Below, piece after piece: positions 48,400 to 60,462 of a DNA stretch of 64,000 bases (position 1 is its first letter; every line of letters starts with the position of its first letter). Both the position numbers and the translations under genes were made by a program. The stretch covers positions 631,947 to 695,946 of the forward strand of contig BEXV01000082.1 in NCBI GenBank assembly GCA_003118195.1, given 5' to 3'. The DNA is from Hemicentrotus pulcherrimus. Lineage: Eukaryota; Echinodermata; Echinoidea; Camarodonta; Strongylocentrotidae. The notes beneath the pieces were generated by a model. The model saw nothing but the letters and a program-made list of their open reading frames with translations. It did not search any database and was not told where the DNA came from.

Positions 48400-48900
48400 G
48401 CCCTCATCTTACTTATGTATCTGGTACTGCATGCTCCCTTTCAACTCTCCAGGACAAAGCTAATCAGGTATTAACCATCATACCCGTGGTCACCCATTCC
48501 TGATACATGACCCTCCCCAATCTTACAGGTGCTGTGTGTCCAGTCCTGCCCCCCCCCTCCTTCAGCTCTCCTAACCCTGAAACTTATCACACCTGACGAA
48601 CCTCATCAGGTGAACTTGACTGAACCCCTTTACCCCTCATCACTCCCTTCATACAGGTGATATGGGGCTGCACTGACCCCTTTCAGCTCTCCTCCACATC
48701 CCCAACCCAGGTCACCCAACAAACTAACCACTCTAGATGAATGTTAGTGAACAAATTGCCCCTAGTCACCCCCGTTGAAGTATTTAGAGGCATGATATCA
48801 CCCCCTCACAGGTGGCAGGTGCCTGATACCGCCCCATTTTCTCCCTAACACTACCACACCCAACAAACCAAACCAGGTGAAGAGGAAATGGTTGATAATT
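48400..48900. promoter_or_regulatory. C-rich block with a cluster of CAGGTG E-boxes
   Basis: A G-poor, C-rich plus strand with six CAGGTG sites (48526, 48607, 48654, 48809, 48816, 48874) and one CACCTG (48590) in about 350 bp. Blocks like CCTTTCAGCTCTCCT recur at about 110-120 bp spacing, so the region may be a decayed tandem repeat. CAGGTG is the preferred core of Snail/ZEB and E-protein factors (family knowledge). Enhancer function is inference. Confidence 0.4.
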
Positions 48901-50335
48901 CACGCTGAGACGTACATCCATCACTTTATCTATACACCCGGATAAGTCATAATGTATTATGAAAATGCACTCAGAACCAATCAGTGTTGCTGCAGAGAGA
49001 CGGAAGGCATTAACTGTATGTTAATTAATTAGAATTCAATGTGGCTATACTATACTCAGAAAATGGGCTTCGAATATTGTAAAGTGATACTGCAAGTTTA
49101 AATTGAACCTGAGCATCGCTTTATATACATTTTTTTTTCTATCTCACACTCCTTATCATATGGTCAATAGTATGCAGGATAAAGTTTATCTAGATTGATT
49201 CTGTACATTCTAACTTTTCACATTTCTTATTAGATGATTTGTACGCTTTAAAAACTGTTTGAAATTGATTAAGTTTATATTATGTTGATTAGATGCTGTT
49301 ACAATAATAAATGATGTTTCAGACTTTCAGTCAAGAAAAAAGAAGAGTTCCAATTTGTTTTGCAATTCAATGAGTACCGGTATCCTCTATAAGTCTATAT
49401 CAATATAGAAGCTGTTTCTTTGACACTTTTGCTCTCTCCAAACTCTGAACAGATTTTGAGAGCCTAAAATTGAAGAGTTCCTCAGATTACGGCTCATGGT
49501 TACTGAAAATCCCTCACCAAGCTTACTTTTTATTTTTTGTTAATCACTGCACACGCTGCTTCTTGTGATAGTGTTTCATGTGATTGTTAGTCCAATGACT
49601 CAATTGATGAGTATTAATTGTAAGATAGAAAGTGGGTGGGGATGATCAATTTGTCAGGGGATCCCCCTAAATCCATACCCAAGGGGTCGTATGGTGATGA
49701 GTTGGGACCAGGTGCAAGGGAAGTCGGCTTCTAAACAGTTATTTTCGCTAACTCTCAAGTTCAAAGAGCTATTTTTGTGATCTGTTTGTGTGATTGGCCG
49801 CAAGCTGACAGTGGAGGGCGTGTTAGACGTTAACTACAATTAGAAGAGTCAAATTATACAACGTTCTGTGTGATAACTAAGCTGTTCTACTACTATTTTT
49901 TGTTTTTGCCTGAACGTTGTATATGAATTCATCATAATACTGAAACATCTTACGCTAAATAGAAGTTATTGCATTGTTTTATTTGAGAATTTTATAAAGA
50001 ATCACGGTCGTATCGCTTTGTAAAGGTTATATCATATAATATGAGCATTGACATAACACTCCCTGCTAAATTAATGTTGGCTAGGAAACAGGGCCTCTCA
50101 GAAAAAGTATTGATACTGAGAGAGTTACTCTGTTTAAATAAATGTATTCAAATATTTTTCATAAAAAATCTTTAACAATTTCTTTGTAGAAAGTAGACAC
50201 ATCATGATGGATGAAATTATTTGCAGTAGGCCTATTTAATGTACATTGTGTAATAGCATTTAGTTCATTAGTTCATTTTTTACAGTTAAAGTAGTCTCTG
50301 TCCTGTTATAAAAGTCATTATTCAACATCATTTTT
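48901..50335. other. non-coding stretch
   Basis: No exon or recognised repeat. Confidence 0.4.
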
Positions 50336-50339
50336 CTCT

Positions 50340-50820
50340 CTTGATATCTAGACTTATTCGCCACATGTGAAAACCTCGTCCTTGGGACTGCCCAACCCAA
50401 TAGAGCGCAGCCGTTCTGTCGCTAAGTGTTCAAAATTGTGCCCCTCCTGCGGGCTGTGGCAATCTGCTAAAGCGATAACTTTCCCCCACACACGCAAAAT
50501 TGTCTGTCTCTCCATTGGAAAATAATCGTCGATAACGTGTGAGAAGTGGAGTTATGAGCACGACAACACCTGTTTAAGTCATACCCATGTTAATTAAGCT
50601 GGAATTACTTTCACAATCAGTCAAGGACCAAGCTTGATGAACCCACAACTAGACAAAGTGCAACCACCATGCGCTGCGAATTGCAGCACGAAATTTCCGC
50701 TCCCGATCGCGCCTGATGCGTTTGCCAGACTCTCACCGGCAGACGGTTTGATCATCAGTGTCCCAACCTTTCACTATAGCTCATTGATTTCCTGCGCTCT
50801 CTGTCACAAACCATTTTATC
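50340..50820. other. GC/CpG-richer island without a clear exon
   Basis: A composition island with several CG dinucleotides (for example CGATCGCGCC at about 50705) and no convincing coding frame in either direction. Candidates are a conserved non-coding element, an unrecognised promoter, or an old repeat. Confidence 0.3.
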
Positions 50821-53355
50821 TCTTTCCTCTTGATTTGTTTTCTATCCTTTATTCAGAGAAATAGTGTATTTTTCACTAGGGACAGCCCACCAGAACTAAA
50901 CATGTTCTCAAATTCATGGGACCAGAGGAATAGTCCCATTACTTTTTCCTTCGTTTCTTCCTGTAGTTGTTTATTATTATTTAAAAAAGAGTCTCTCCTT
51001 GATATTGATTTGCCTGGTCCACCTTCCCATCTTTCCATCTGTTTCATAATTGAGGAGTCAATCTGCTGGAATACTTGCCGGCTAATACCATCAGAAATAT
51101 AGGCCAAGTTCACAGCATTAGATATCTTATTAACCTTCCTGCTAAAACTGAAAAGCATCTTGATCTAATTTAGATCTTAGAGGTAAAGTGTTCATAATTT
51201 GTGTCCTTGATTTGAATCTTGTTCTGACATAATGCGGAATATAAAGAATTTCATTCTATCATGTCTTTGTTTATCTAACGAGAAAAACAAATCTTTGCCT
51301 ATTTTGAAGTGAAGGGTTTTTGTTTAATTGCTAAAAATTTACTCATTTATGGAATGGTCGTAGGGCTGTTTATAAGATGATAGTTTTATACAAATTTCTT
51401 GTTATCTATTCATTTATTTTTACCAACTAAATGGAATCTCAATTCGGCCAACCTAGAATAAAAGATGATCCAAAGAAGTTGGTATTCAAACGTGTATACT
51501 TTATCACAACTTTTCTGTCATTTAATAAAAAAGCAATAAATATCATTATTCCAGCCATGGTTAAGGTGACTTTGACTTCCACATTATTCAAGGCCACTTC
51601 AAGGTTCAACCTACGCCTATGGGAGAATTTTTCTGCCTCCAGCGGATGTCCAGCTCTACCTCCGTTATTAATCCAGTCCTGTCATGTCACGCTTGTTGTC
51701 ATCAATTAATTTTTTGCCAAAGCCCATCTAAAATTGGTGGCTGTTATAGGTTGAAACAAGTTGAATATTATCCAGAGTGACAGCAGGTGCTACTCCCACG
51801 AGTGTGTTTCCTATGGGAATAGCCTCAGCTGTGTAGGCAGGCAGGCAGGCAGGCAGGCTTGGTATGGTAGTATGCTTGCAAAGGAGAGCAAAATGCCTCA
51901 TTTACACCAACACAGTTTTTAGTACCGGTACATGCCTATAGCTTTACAAAAACCATGTGACTGTACGATAAGTCAAGTCTGAGCGTGGGATCATGAAATG
52001 TCATTTTAGGATCATTTTGAACGAAACTTCACGAAATAGTGTGGGTCCATTTCCTATGTGAGCGTCATGTTGAGTGAAAAGCGTGTAACTGGGCAGGGCT
52101 TATCATGAGGGTGCATTGATATGACTGGTGCCATCAGGTATTATTGCACCCTTAAGCAGGACACATGACTTAAGTGAAAGCCGACCAATCCCGATAACAT
52201 TTATGCATACGATATTTAATTTCCTGTGGAAACACTCTTATTGTATGTCAATTCTTTATAAAATATTTCTCTATACAAACATTGTATAAAATTCACTCTA
52301 GTGTGAATGCCTGGTTAATACTGTTATGCAATGTGCTGGCTACGTGACACAGCAGAAGGAAGAATTATTCTAATCCTTTATCTCATATCACACAGTCATG
52401 TAAACACCTGTTACATGAATTTAAGAAATCCACTATCTTTTGATGTATTGTCTTCATCAAATTGTGCGTGACTTTATGAATAAGGAATGAGATAATTTCA
52501 CTCAAAATGTTTGTTAATGAATCGGGGTTGACAAATAGAGTGGTGAATTACTATACCATGTGGTGTAGCTCATAAATATTCAACAACCTATTATAGAGTG
52601 ATACCCTGTAACATTCATGCTCAACCTTTCAATTATCAAGAACTTAATTGAAGATGTAGGTTAGCACTATCAACATGAGATGAAAGAGATGAATTAAACC
52701 ATGTAAGGAGGTTGCATCAAGGAGGTTACTCTGCATACGTCATGCAGGTGCTTCCAAAATGAGGAGAGTGCGATGGAAATAATGAAAGAATCTCCAAAAA
52801 ATATGGTTACTCCAAGACAAGGTACTTCCTTTGAATGTGCACCGCATCGGCAAGCTCAAGGGAGCTCAAGGAGAAGATGACAAAGGAATGTGAAAGGCTG
52901 GATATTATTTTGGATGTGAAAAGATGCCAATTAATTAGTTCTGTTTGAGCTGATTTGATTGGATGTAGTGAAAGCATGCACCTGTGGCCCTCTGGCTATA
53001 GATACAAGCCTGTAGGCTATTGCAATATGAAGAGAGAGATGTGCCCAAATATACTGAATCATCTTTCTGGCAAGAAAACTAATCAATATGGTTCTAGATC
53101 TGGGACATCTAAGAAAATAAAAGATAGGAGAATAGGAGCAAGGCAATCAGTTTCTGTCTTTCATATCTCATGTGAGATGTATGAGAATAAAAATGAATGA
53201 TTTCACTTGAATTTGTCTTTGTTTTAGATCTCAAATTTTAATAATTTCTATTTTTCCTTAGACTCAAAAACTTCTGCAAAATTATTCCTTATTATAGTAA
53301 ACTTTTTTCTTAACTTCTTATAGGTTTATGGAAATAACACAGATTTATAATTTTG
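50821..53355. other. non-coding stretch
   Basis: Contains a (GGCA)n run at 51837-51859. The open frames at 50853-51158 (minus) and 51431-51709 (plus) have no splice support and no recognisable domains. Confidence 0.4.
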
Positions 53356-53364
53356 ATGATTTGT

Positions 53365-53369
53365 AGTCC

Positions 53370-53404
<35 letters not shown>

Positions 53405-53484
53405 ACACATACACACACACACACACTTCCTCTCTCGATCCCTCTCTCTTTTCTGTCTCTCTCCCCCCCCCTCTCTCTCTCTGC
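53365..53484. repeat. compound (CT)n/(CA)n microsatellite
   Basis: CT run, then (CA)n at about 53404-53427, then CT again with a poly-C run at about 53464. Confidence 0.95.
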
Positions 53485-54265
53485 TTTCTAAGTATAATTT
53501 TAAAAAACAAAACATCAAAAAGAGCGGTACCTGGTATAGGCAAATATCAGCAATCTTTTAATATATCTTAGATATTGAATTACATTCAGGTTCCCTTGGC
53601 ATCAATTTCAATTTATTCATGTTTCCAACAAAACATTAGAAATCAATTATAAGCATTTAAAACAAATGTGAGAAATACATGTTGGAAACAGAGGGGTACG
53701 TCCACTAAAAAGATGAGCTCACCTAAGACAAGCAAACAAGGGATACATGCAAGGGAGAGAGGTGCCCACTGTTAATCCACTTTTATGATAACAAAAAAGG
53801 TTATTTTATTGCATGCTCATGTAAATATAACAAATTGTTGAGTGAAATGTGACACCTTTTAAGCTAATAGAATGCTTGCTATCAATTTATCACAGTATTC
53901 ATGTCATTTTGACGAGGAATACTTTGAAATATTACAGTAGTATGAGATGTATAATCGGTAACTTATCAGTGAACATGATACAAGCTGAACCATTGAGTTA
54001 GTATTGATTGTATTGGTACTATATTAAACCTGAATACACTCTATTTCTTCCCAGAGAGTTGGCAAGGAAATCCTATTGCAGCTTGAAGATGTGATTGCAA
54101 TTAAAAAAAAAAAAAATATCGTTGTTTCCCAGAAATCTACCGGTCTTGTAATTCTCTCACTTTAGGAAATCTTGTTGATTTACAGAAAAGTCCAAGCTAA
54201 GATTTCCCAGTGCGGTTTTGTATTCATTGTGATCACTTAACAGATCCTCTTCACTCTATGTGCAG
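53485..54265. other. non-coding AT-rich stretch
   Basis: No exon recognised; a poly-A run lies at about 54102-54115. Confidence 0.4.
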
Positions 54266-54351
54266 ATTCCCAGATTGATGTATTTCTACAGCTTCAAGCT
54301 GTTAACTGTATGGCATCTCTTTATAGAGACATAATTGATGAAGAATACTAG
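54266..54351 (+). CDS. possible short terminal exon
   Basis: The acceptor is good (CCTCTTCACTCTATGTGCAG ending 54265). Entered in phase 1, the 27 codons read SQIDVFLQLQAVNC followed by MASLYRDIIDEEY and stop (TAG 54349-54351). The translation has an amphipathic, helix-like pattern with an acidic end. The other two frames stop early. Too short to be significant alone; called on acceptor quality and the recurring phase 1. Confidence 0.2.
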
Positions 54352-55102
54352 ATCCTGGTGAAGGAATTCATTTAAACCCTGTTGTTACAGAAAGATGGCA
54401 CCAAGCAGATGACTCATATTTGCTTATGGCACGAGGGAGGTGGTGGTTGCAGGTGGCAAATTAATTTTCATCATTAATTTTTTGCCCAAGGAGTCCTGCA
54501 GTGAACAGTTCCTTGACTGGGTTTGAATGAAAACTGAAAAGATATTATTTTGATTTTCTTTTTTTGTGCCAGATTAGAAAGTACAGAAGTTATTATTATC
54601 ATTATCAAAAATACCCTTTTGTCGTTTGTGGTATTGATGTTTATTCAGATGGTTATGTCGGATGGTTATGTGGATCTAAGTGGATAGTCAAGTTCAAGTT
54701 CTGTAGATCCTGCAGATAGTACATTTCAAAGTGTATAAAGACATGAATAATGTGGTTTCCTTCTTAATGGAATTTAAGATTGTTCTGTTGTAACAGAATA
54801 CTGTTATGTCACAGAGTTATCATAAAGAAGTGAAGAAAATATTCTGAGAAATTAAAACTGTAAAGTAGAGAAGGTGGATGTGAGTAACTTCATCTGCTCC
54901 TGTGTTAGGTTCTTGTGTTATCTTGTATACATATGTCTGCCAGAAACCTATTCCTTAGTGGATGAACATTTGCTATCATCACCTGTGTGCATTGTCAACT
55001 ATACCACTAGAAAAAAAGACTTTGTTATTCACTCCTTTTCCCCTTACGTTCATCAGCCTGAGTAGATGGCACAAATCAATGCTGAGAAAAGTAAGAGGAT
55101 AG

Positions 55103-55228
55103 CGCGATCCGAGTATCTTTCTCTTGCGGCTGGGCAAACGGGGGCTACTTGCGCATTCCACAAGCCCCCGCGGAAAGAAGAACGTGGTGTTTGCAGACAG
55201 CGGGTGTAGAAGCCTCGCAGGGGGGCAG
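55103..55228 (+). CDS. possible exon with an RVxF-like (PP1-docking) motif in a GC-rich island
   Basis: A GC/CpG-rich island stands out from AT-rich flanks. The frame is open from 55103 (after TAG at 55100-55102) and the codon before a donor-like CAG|GTGAAC ends at 55228 in phase 0. The open frame itself runs on to 55346. It contains KKNVVFADS followed four residues later by SL. The K-x-V-x-F core matches the protein phosphatase 1 docking consensus. The wider pattern KK-x-VVFADS-x3-SL resembles the docking segment of glycogen-targeting PP1 subunits (PPP1R3 family; from memory, not searched). No carbohydrate-binding domain is present, the upstream acceptor is poor, and an antisense frame is open too, so this may be chance. 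Confidence 0.25.
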
Positions 55229-55470
55229 GTGAACAAACTCAAGGGGGTTCGCGAGCGGCTCTCAGACGCTGCATGCATGCTGATGAATGAAAGAGGGTCT
55301 GAAGATACAAGTTTTAAAACAAGAGATAAGAAGATATGCAAAATCTGACTAATGTAGATGTTTGTAGCCAAGAGAGGGGTACTGGGAAATAAAACAAAGT
55401 GATGGAGATGAAATTGTGAATTTGAAGCTGTGGATCAGAAAGCTGAAGTGTGTGTGTTAAACTTAGTAGA

Positions 55471-55602
55471 AGGGAAAGAGAGAGAGTGAGAGATAGGGAG
55501 AGAGAGAGAGAGAGAGATAGGGAGAGAGAGAGAGAGAGAGAGATAGGGAGAGAGAGAGAGATAGGGAGAGAGAGAGATAGGGAGAGAGAGAGAGAGGGAG
55601 TA
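55471..55602. repeat. (GA)n with GATAGGGA interruptions
   Basis: GA runs are interrupted at intervals by GATAGGGA (about six times), forming a short higher-order repeat. Confidence 0.9.
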
Positions 55603-55609
55603 GAATAGG

Positions 55610-56185
55610 ATCAAATGTGGGTGGGGGAGGGGTGGTTTAGAGATGTGAAATTTCTAAGTTCTAAGCATTTACATTAATTTGAAATTGATCACTCCAGCTC
55701 TGTCTTTAGGAAAAGCTTTTAGGTGGTGCATGGATGTGACATTTGAAATGACAGTTAAAGATCGTGTTTGATAAAAACATAAAATTCTATATTCATTGAC
55801 TACTCAGAAATATGGCAAGGTGATAAATTAAGCTTATCTTTCAAGATTTCTCTTTGCTTTACAAGTGGTCCAGATATCCTTGCAGTACTAAAGCTTGTCA
55901 AATCCATGCAGTTATCTTAAATAGTGGAATATGGTTTGAGAGATAACCAAATATATCAATGTGTCTCGTGCTTTCTAGGTAACCTTATTTAAATGGTTTA
56001 ATGGTAATCTGGATCAGCCAAATCAGCAATGATTTTGATTAATTGCTATTCTTAGCAGAAAGAGAAGAAAAACAGTCAAATTGGAAAAATGTGCAAGGCT
56101 TACAACCTGACTAATCACAAGCCCTGGCTCATTGATGACTGTTTTCTTACTGAGAAAATGTTAACTATGGCAGTTAAAAAAACAG
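55610..56185. other. non-coding AT-rich stretch
   Basis: Nothing recognised. Confidence 0.4.
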
Positions 56186-56187
56186 TT

Positions 56188-56402
56188 TGATCACAGTGTG
56201 TTCACATGGTTCCAAAACAATGAAAGAGTTTAAAAACCAGTATTTTGTCACACTTTGGTGCATACATTGGGATTTTTTTGTGACCGCAATATGTCACTCT
56301 GTATACAACAGTGATGATTATGCAGTGCAAACGCAGTGTGAATTTATTATAGAAAAGTGTGAACACAGTGTGGACACCATGTGACCACAGTGTGATTACA
56401 AT
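56188..56402. mobile_element. inverted-repeat element with CACAGTGTG termini
   Basis: GATCACAGTGTGTTCACATGG on the left faces CCATGTGACCACAGTGTGAT on the right, which is its near reverse complement. Near the right end the CACAGTGTG unit occurs at least twice (about 56365 and 56384). Size about 215 bp. Probably a MITE; no coding capacity. Confidence 0.55.
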
Positions 56403-56700
56403 GTTGTCTAATAAACAATATGTTGATGTTGGATTCTTAAAAATCTTTTATATATTTTGAAAATACACTACTAGTATATGAGTGATTGAAATCAGTATCT
56501 AGATACTAGTTTCACATCTTGAGAAGATTATCTTAAAACCTACCTCATTTGATATCATTGTCACTTATACTATCTCTTTCTTCTCTATCTCACTCTAGTC
56601 TGTATATACTTTTTGTATGGAGTACAGCTTGTATACTGTTTTGGTGATTGACTTAGCAAGGTGATTGATCAGTTTATATCTTCTTTTTCTCTCATTGCAG

Positions 56701-56739
56701 TTGGAGTTCAAAAGGAAGAGAACTTGAGAAAAAACCATG
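56701..56739 (+). CDS. possible 39-base micro-exon
   Basis: Both splice signals are strong: a long pyrimidine tract ending TTTCTCTCATTGCAG (56700) and donor CATG|GTAAGA. 39 bases keep the frame. One frame has a stop (TGA). Entered in phase 1 it reads GVQKEENLRKNH and exits in phase 1; entered in phase 2 it reads WSSKGRELEKKP and is also open. Phase-1 entry fits the donor at 21563. Family unknown. Confidence 0.35.
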
Positions 56740-57084
56740 GTAAGATTTGTATAGATTTTAAGAATCTAATATAAAAGCATCAATGTGATTATTGTATATG
56801 TAGGGATAGGAGGGAGAAACCTAAAAGAAAAGGCATTATGGAAGATTGTGAAAAGTAACATTAAACCAGATAAAGTATTTAAGTAAGAAATGAGTAAGAT
56901 CGGAGTGAGGAGAGATCTCTATTTTAAGTGTTATCCCGTACCTACGTAGAGGACCTTGGTTGAGTGTATGTACAGCCAGACAGCTGCAAACTCTTGAAAT
57001 GTATATCATCAAACCCTTGTGAAATCTGGATGAGAGAAAGATAGTGGAGAGGGGGAGGATGCATGGTGGAACATGAAATAAGAA

Positions 57085-57305
57085 GGGAGGGGGCTAAAAG
57101 AGATATAAGACAAGTGAGGATGGGGGTGGGGTGGTAGCACATCAGATGAGATGTGAGGGGGCGAAGAGAGATAGAGGATTAGAGAGGATGGGGGGGGGGC
57201 ATGGAATGAGATGGGAGGGGGCGAGGAGAGAAAGGATGGAGTGGAGTGGTAGCACATCAGATGAGATGGGAGGGGGCGAGGAGAGATAGAGGACTAGAGG
57301 GGGGT
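57085..57305. repeat. purine-rich minisatellite, units of about 55-65 bp
   Basis: About four diverged units, each containing GAGGGGGCGA(A/G)GAGAG; the spacer phrase GTAGCACATCAGATGAGATG occurs twice. It yields false Pro/Ser-rich antisense frames. Confidence 0.8.
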
Positions 57306-57309
57306 GGGT

Positions 57310-58690
57310 GGATTTGAAGCATCTTCACCCACTGGAGAACATCATTTTGAGACACTTTCTACTATTGATATTTAATCTGAAAATTAAAGGCTAAATTTTA
57401 AATATATTTGCTTAAATATTCCTCCCAGGCTGAACAAAATAGTGAAATATTAGCTAGAGATCGTGGCTGTGAATTCCAAATGGACTGGTTGTTGGATTAG
57501 GTGTATTTGAAGAAGATTGTATTGATGATGATATTTTCAACTCTTTTCTTCCTTGCTCTAACACTCTGGCTGTTTGGTTGTGAAACATAAGCACACAGAT
57601 CAATACATGGGGGGCTCTTACTGCTACTGAACAAACAGTTTAAAGTCTGAGGTTTTCTCCAGAGTATTTGTGGCTACATGCTCATCTTTTATGCAACCGG
57701 CGTGGGTTGAATTGCTTGCCCAGAGCGAGAGGGAGAGAAAGAAAGACAGACAGGGGAAGAGTGTGTAAATCATAGAAGAATATTAAAGTCTTATGGCGTT
57801 TATTTAAAGTTTTGCAACAAAAGTTGTGTAACCTATAGAGTTTACATTGTGTGTTTCAAAAATGACTTGCTTTTCAAAATATTTGCAGTTTTAAAAAGAG
57901 GATCTTTCTTTCAACGATGTTGCTACTTCTCTGCGGTGTTTTGAGATGGATTAAATTAGGGATGTATCTATTCTGAAACGATATTGCCATCATTGAGCGA
58001 GAGAGGGAGCACTTTAGTTAGTTGATCCTGTCATTTTATAGTCATTGTCTGTCACTGTATAACCATCAATCATTCCACCCTGTACCAGCATATCAGTGAC
58101 ATCATCACCCAATCTCCTTTGATATACCTACAGAGGCAGGAGCACAAGAATTCATTGTTATTAATGAGAGAAAACGTGGGAAGCCCATCAGCTGCATGCT
58201 GTAGATTAATTTCAATTTATTATTGCATCAATTAGGGTAAAAGCAATAGGCAAAATATTAACTGTTTGGGAATGTCTGTACTAAATTTCAATTTTTCATT
58301 GTAAACAGAACAACTTGCACTGTTGACATAGCTCACAACACATGCTGATGCAGGAAGAGGCTAAAAGTAGGGAAAAGTTAACTAATCACACTGGAACCTT
58401 TCCAGCTAAGTTATCTTATTTTCTCTCAAACTTTCCATCTTTTCCCCTCTAATTTTAAAGGTATATTTAACATTTGAGGATTTAGTGTTTTTTCTGATAT
58501 GATAAATTAGGATTATAAATCTTCTTAATATTGTAGATATAAATACTGTCATATAATATTAGAAGGTAGGATACATGTTGGACATACATGTAGGATATAT
58601 CAGTATTTTACATTTAGCCTTCGTTTTTGTTTCAATAGATGTCATGGTAGAAAGCCTCAAGTCATTCCCTTCTTTCCTACATCCTCATTT
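57310..58690. other. non-coding stretch
   Basis: No exon or recognised repeat. Confidence 0.4.
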
Positions 58691-58691
58691 C

Positions 58692-58779
58692 CCCCTCCTA
58701 TTATTCTCTCTCCTTTTCTCTCTCTCTCTCTCTCTCCCTCTCTCTCTCTCCCTCTCTCTCTCTTTCTCTCTCTCTCTCG
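58692..58779. repeat. (CT)n microsatellite
   Basis: A CT run of about 85 bases that touches the left end of the MITE at 58780. Confidence 0.95.
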
Positions 58780-59067
58780 AGGCCTGTCATCATCAGACCT
58801 AAGTTGCAAAATAAGCTGCTGTTTACACCCAGGATATTTCCCTAAAGCTCGAAATTGCATCCTTACCAGACCGATAGGCTCATCACAAACTAGCTCGGAC
58901 GGGCGCACATTAGCTCGCTAATTTCCAAATAGCGAGCTATTTCAGAAACAAGGCCAACATTTCTCTGGATATTTTCTGATGAACATGCAAATTAGCTAGA
59001 TATTTTGAGATCGGGCTAGTTGAAATAGTGGGTTATTTTGCAAATTCGGTCTAATGGAGACAGGCTT
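58780..59067. mobile_element. mariner-like MITE family, copy 4 (288 bp)
   Basis: AGGCCTGTCATCATCAGACC at the left against reverse-complemented AAGCCTGTCTCCATTAGACC at the right; the pairing extends through TTGCAAAATAA. The interior shares CATCACAAACTAGCTCGGAC and AAATAGCGAGCTATTT with copy 3 or its relatives. Confidence 0.8.
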
Positions 59068-60460
59068 TACCTCACTCATTGGATGTCACAGTAGTATTGT
59101 CCTTGAATAGCATCTGAGCCCATTCTACCCTTCTTGCCTACAAATATATTTATTGAATTTTAATGTCACACTAACCCATAGTATCGTGCTGAATGGTAAC
59201 ATATGGTTTACGTTTGTGGGACTTAAACAGGTGGTAGGAGGTAGTCTGCTTCAAGTCTTATACAGTGTTTTCTGTTGATCTGCAATGTGTGAGCCAGCCT
59301 GTTACTCAAGCTTTTAAAAAGTTCAAGATGATAGTTATTGTTGATATAAACTTGTTGTATCATGCATGTGATTGACATGCATTCAGCCCTGTGTAGCGTG
59401 ATTACTATTTATTGTGGAATTCCATATTTATCACATTTTAGGAATCCTAACCCTGATCCGTTTCATATTTTGTTTTTCAAAATAGCTGGCTTTAGCCAAA
59501 TTTATTTGAAATGTTCCTAGATAGTTTCTTCATTTCTATTAGAGATATATACCTGAAAATATGTAGGCTTTTGATTATATATCCATTTGTAGTAGACATA
59601 CACTACAATGCGTTGGTTTCTATGTTTTGTAGTAATGTTAATATAAAAAGCTTCCCTCTCATGTGATGATGTTATCTGTAGTAATAAATTAGACTTTGAT
59701 ACTTTCTAAAAGTGGAGCCTGAGATACTTCAGCAGCAGGTTATCAGTCTTGTTTTATATTTGAAGAAGGATTCATGACTCGCCTTCAATATTAGAGACTT
59801 GAAACAAGAAACAATGTAACAAGGAACTTGTCACTACTTTGAAAGGCTTTCTTCTTTTAAGTGATTAGAAAGTTAGTGAACTTATATTCCACCTGAAGCT
59901 GTGTTGTTGTTGTTGAGTATTTCGTCATTGTGATCATCGATCATCGACCATCGAAGATGGAATTGGAGCTAGAGTTGTATCCAGGGTTTGGATACATCTG
60001 GACTGCTTCTAGCATGCATGAGATCTCAACATGTGCAGGTATTATTTTATGTACGCTACAACCGTGTAGAGTCTTATTTTTGTGCAAACATTGTAAAATC
60101 AATCTATCATCATTGTTCATCAAGGCTTTTGAAATTACTCTTTGCATTTCTGGCACGTTTCATCCCATGTCCTATTAACTTTATTACTGCAGACTTGGGG
60201 AATTTAAGAACATAAAGTAACGAATCATGAATAGTATGTGATACCCATACATTGTGATTAATGCACAAATAGGAGTGAATATTTCCTGTTATGAGTTGGG
60301 GAGTTGTGATAAAAGCATTTGTATGTTTGAAATTGTGGGGCTTTGATGGGCAATTTGCAGAGAGAGAGAGAGAGAGAGAAAGAATAGTAAAAAAAGATAT
60401 AGATCTATCAAGTATGCCCTTATAAAATAATATGAAAGCAAGAAAATAGTGCATGAGAGC
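59068..60460. other. non-coding stretch
   Basis: No supported exon. A GA run lies at 60359-60380. Confidence 0.4.
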
Positions 60461-60462
60461 AG

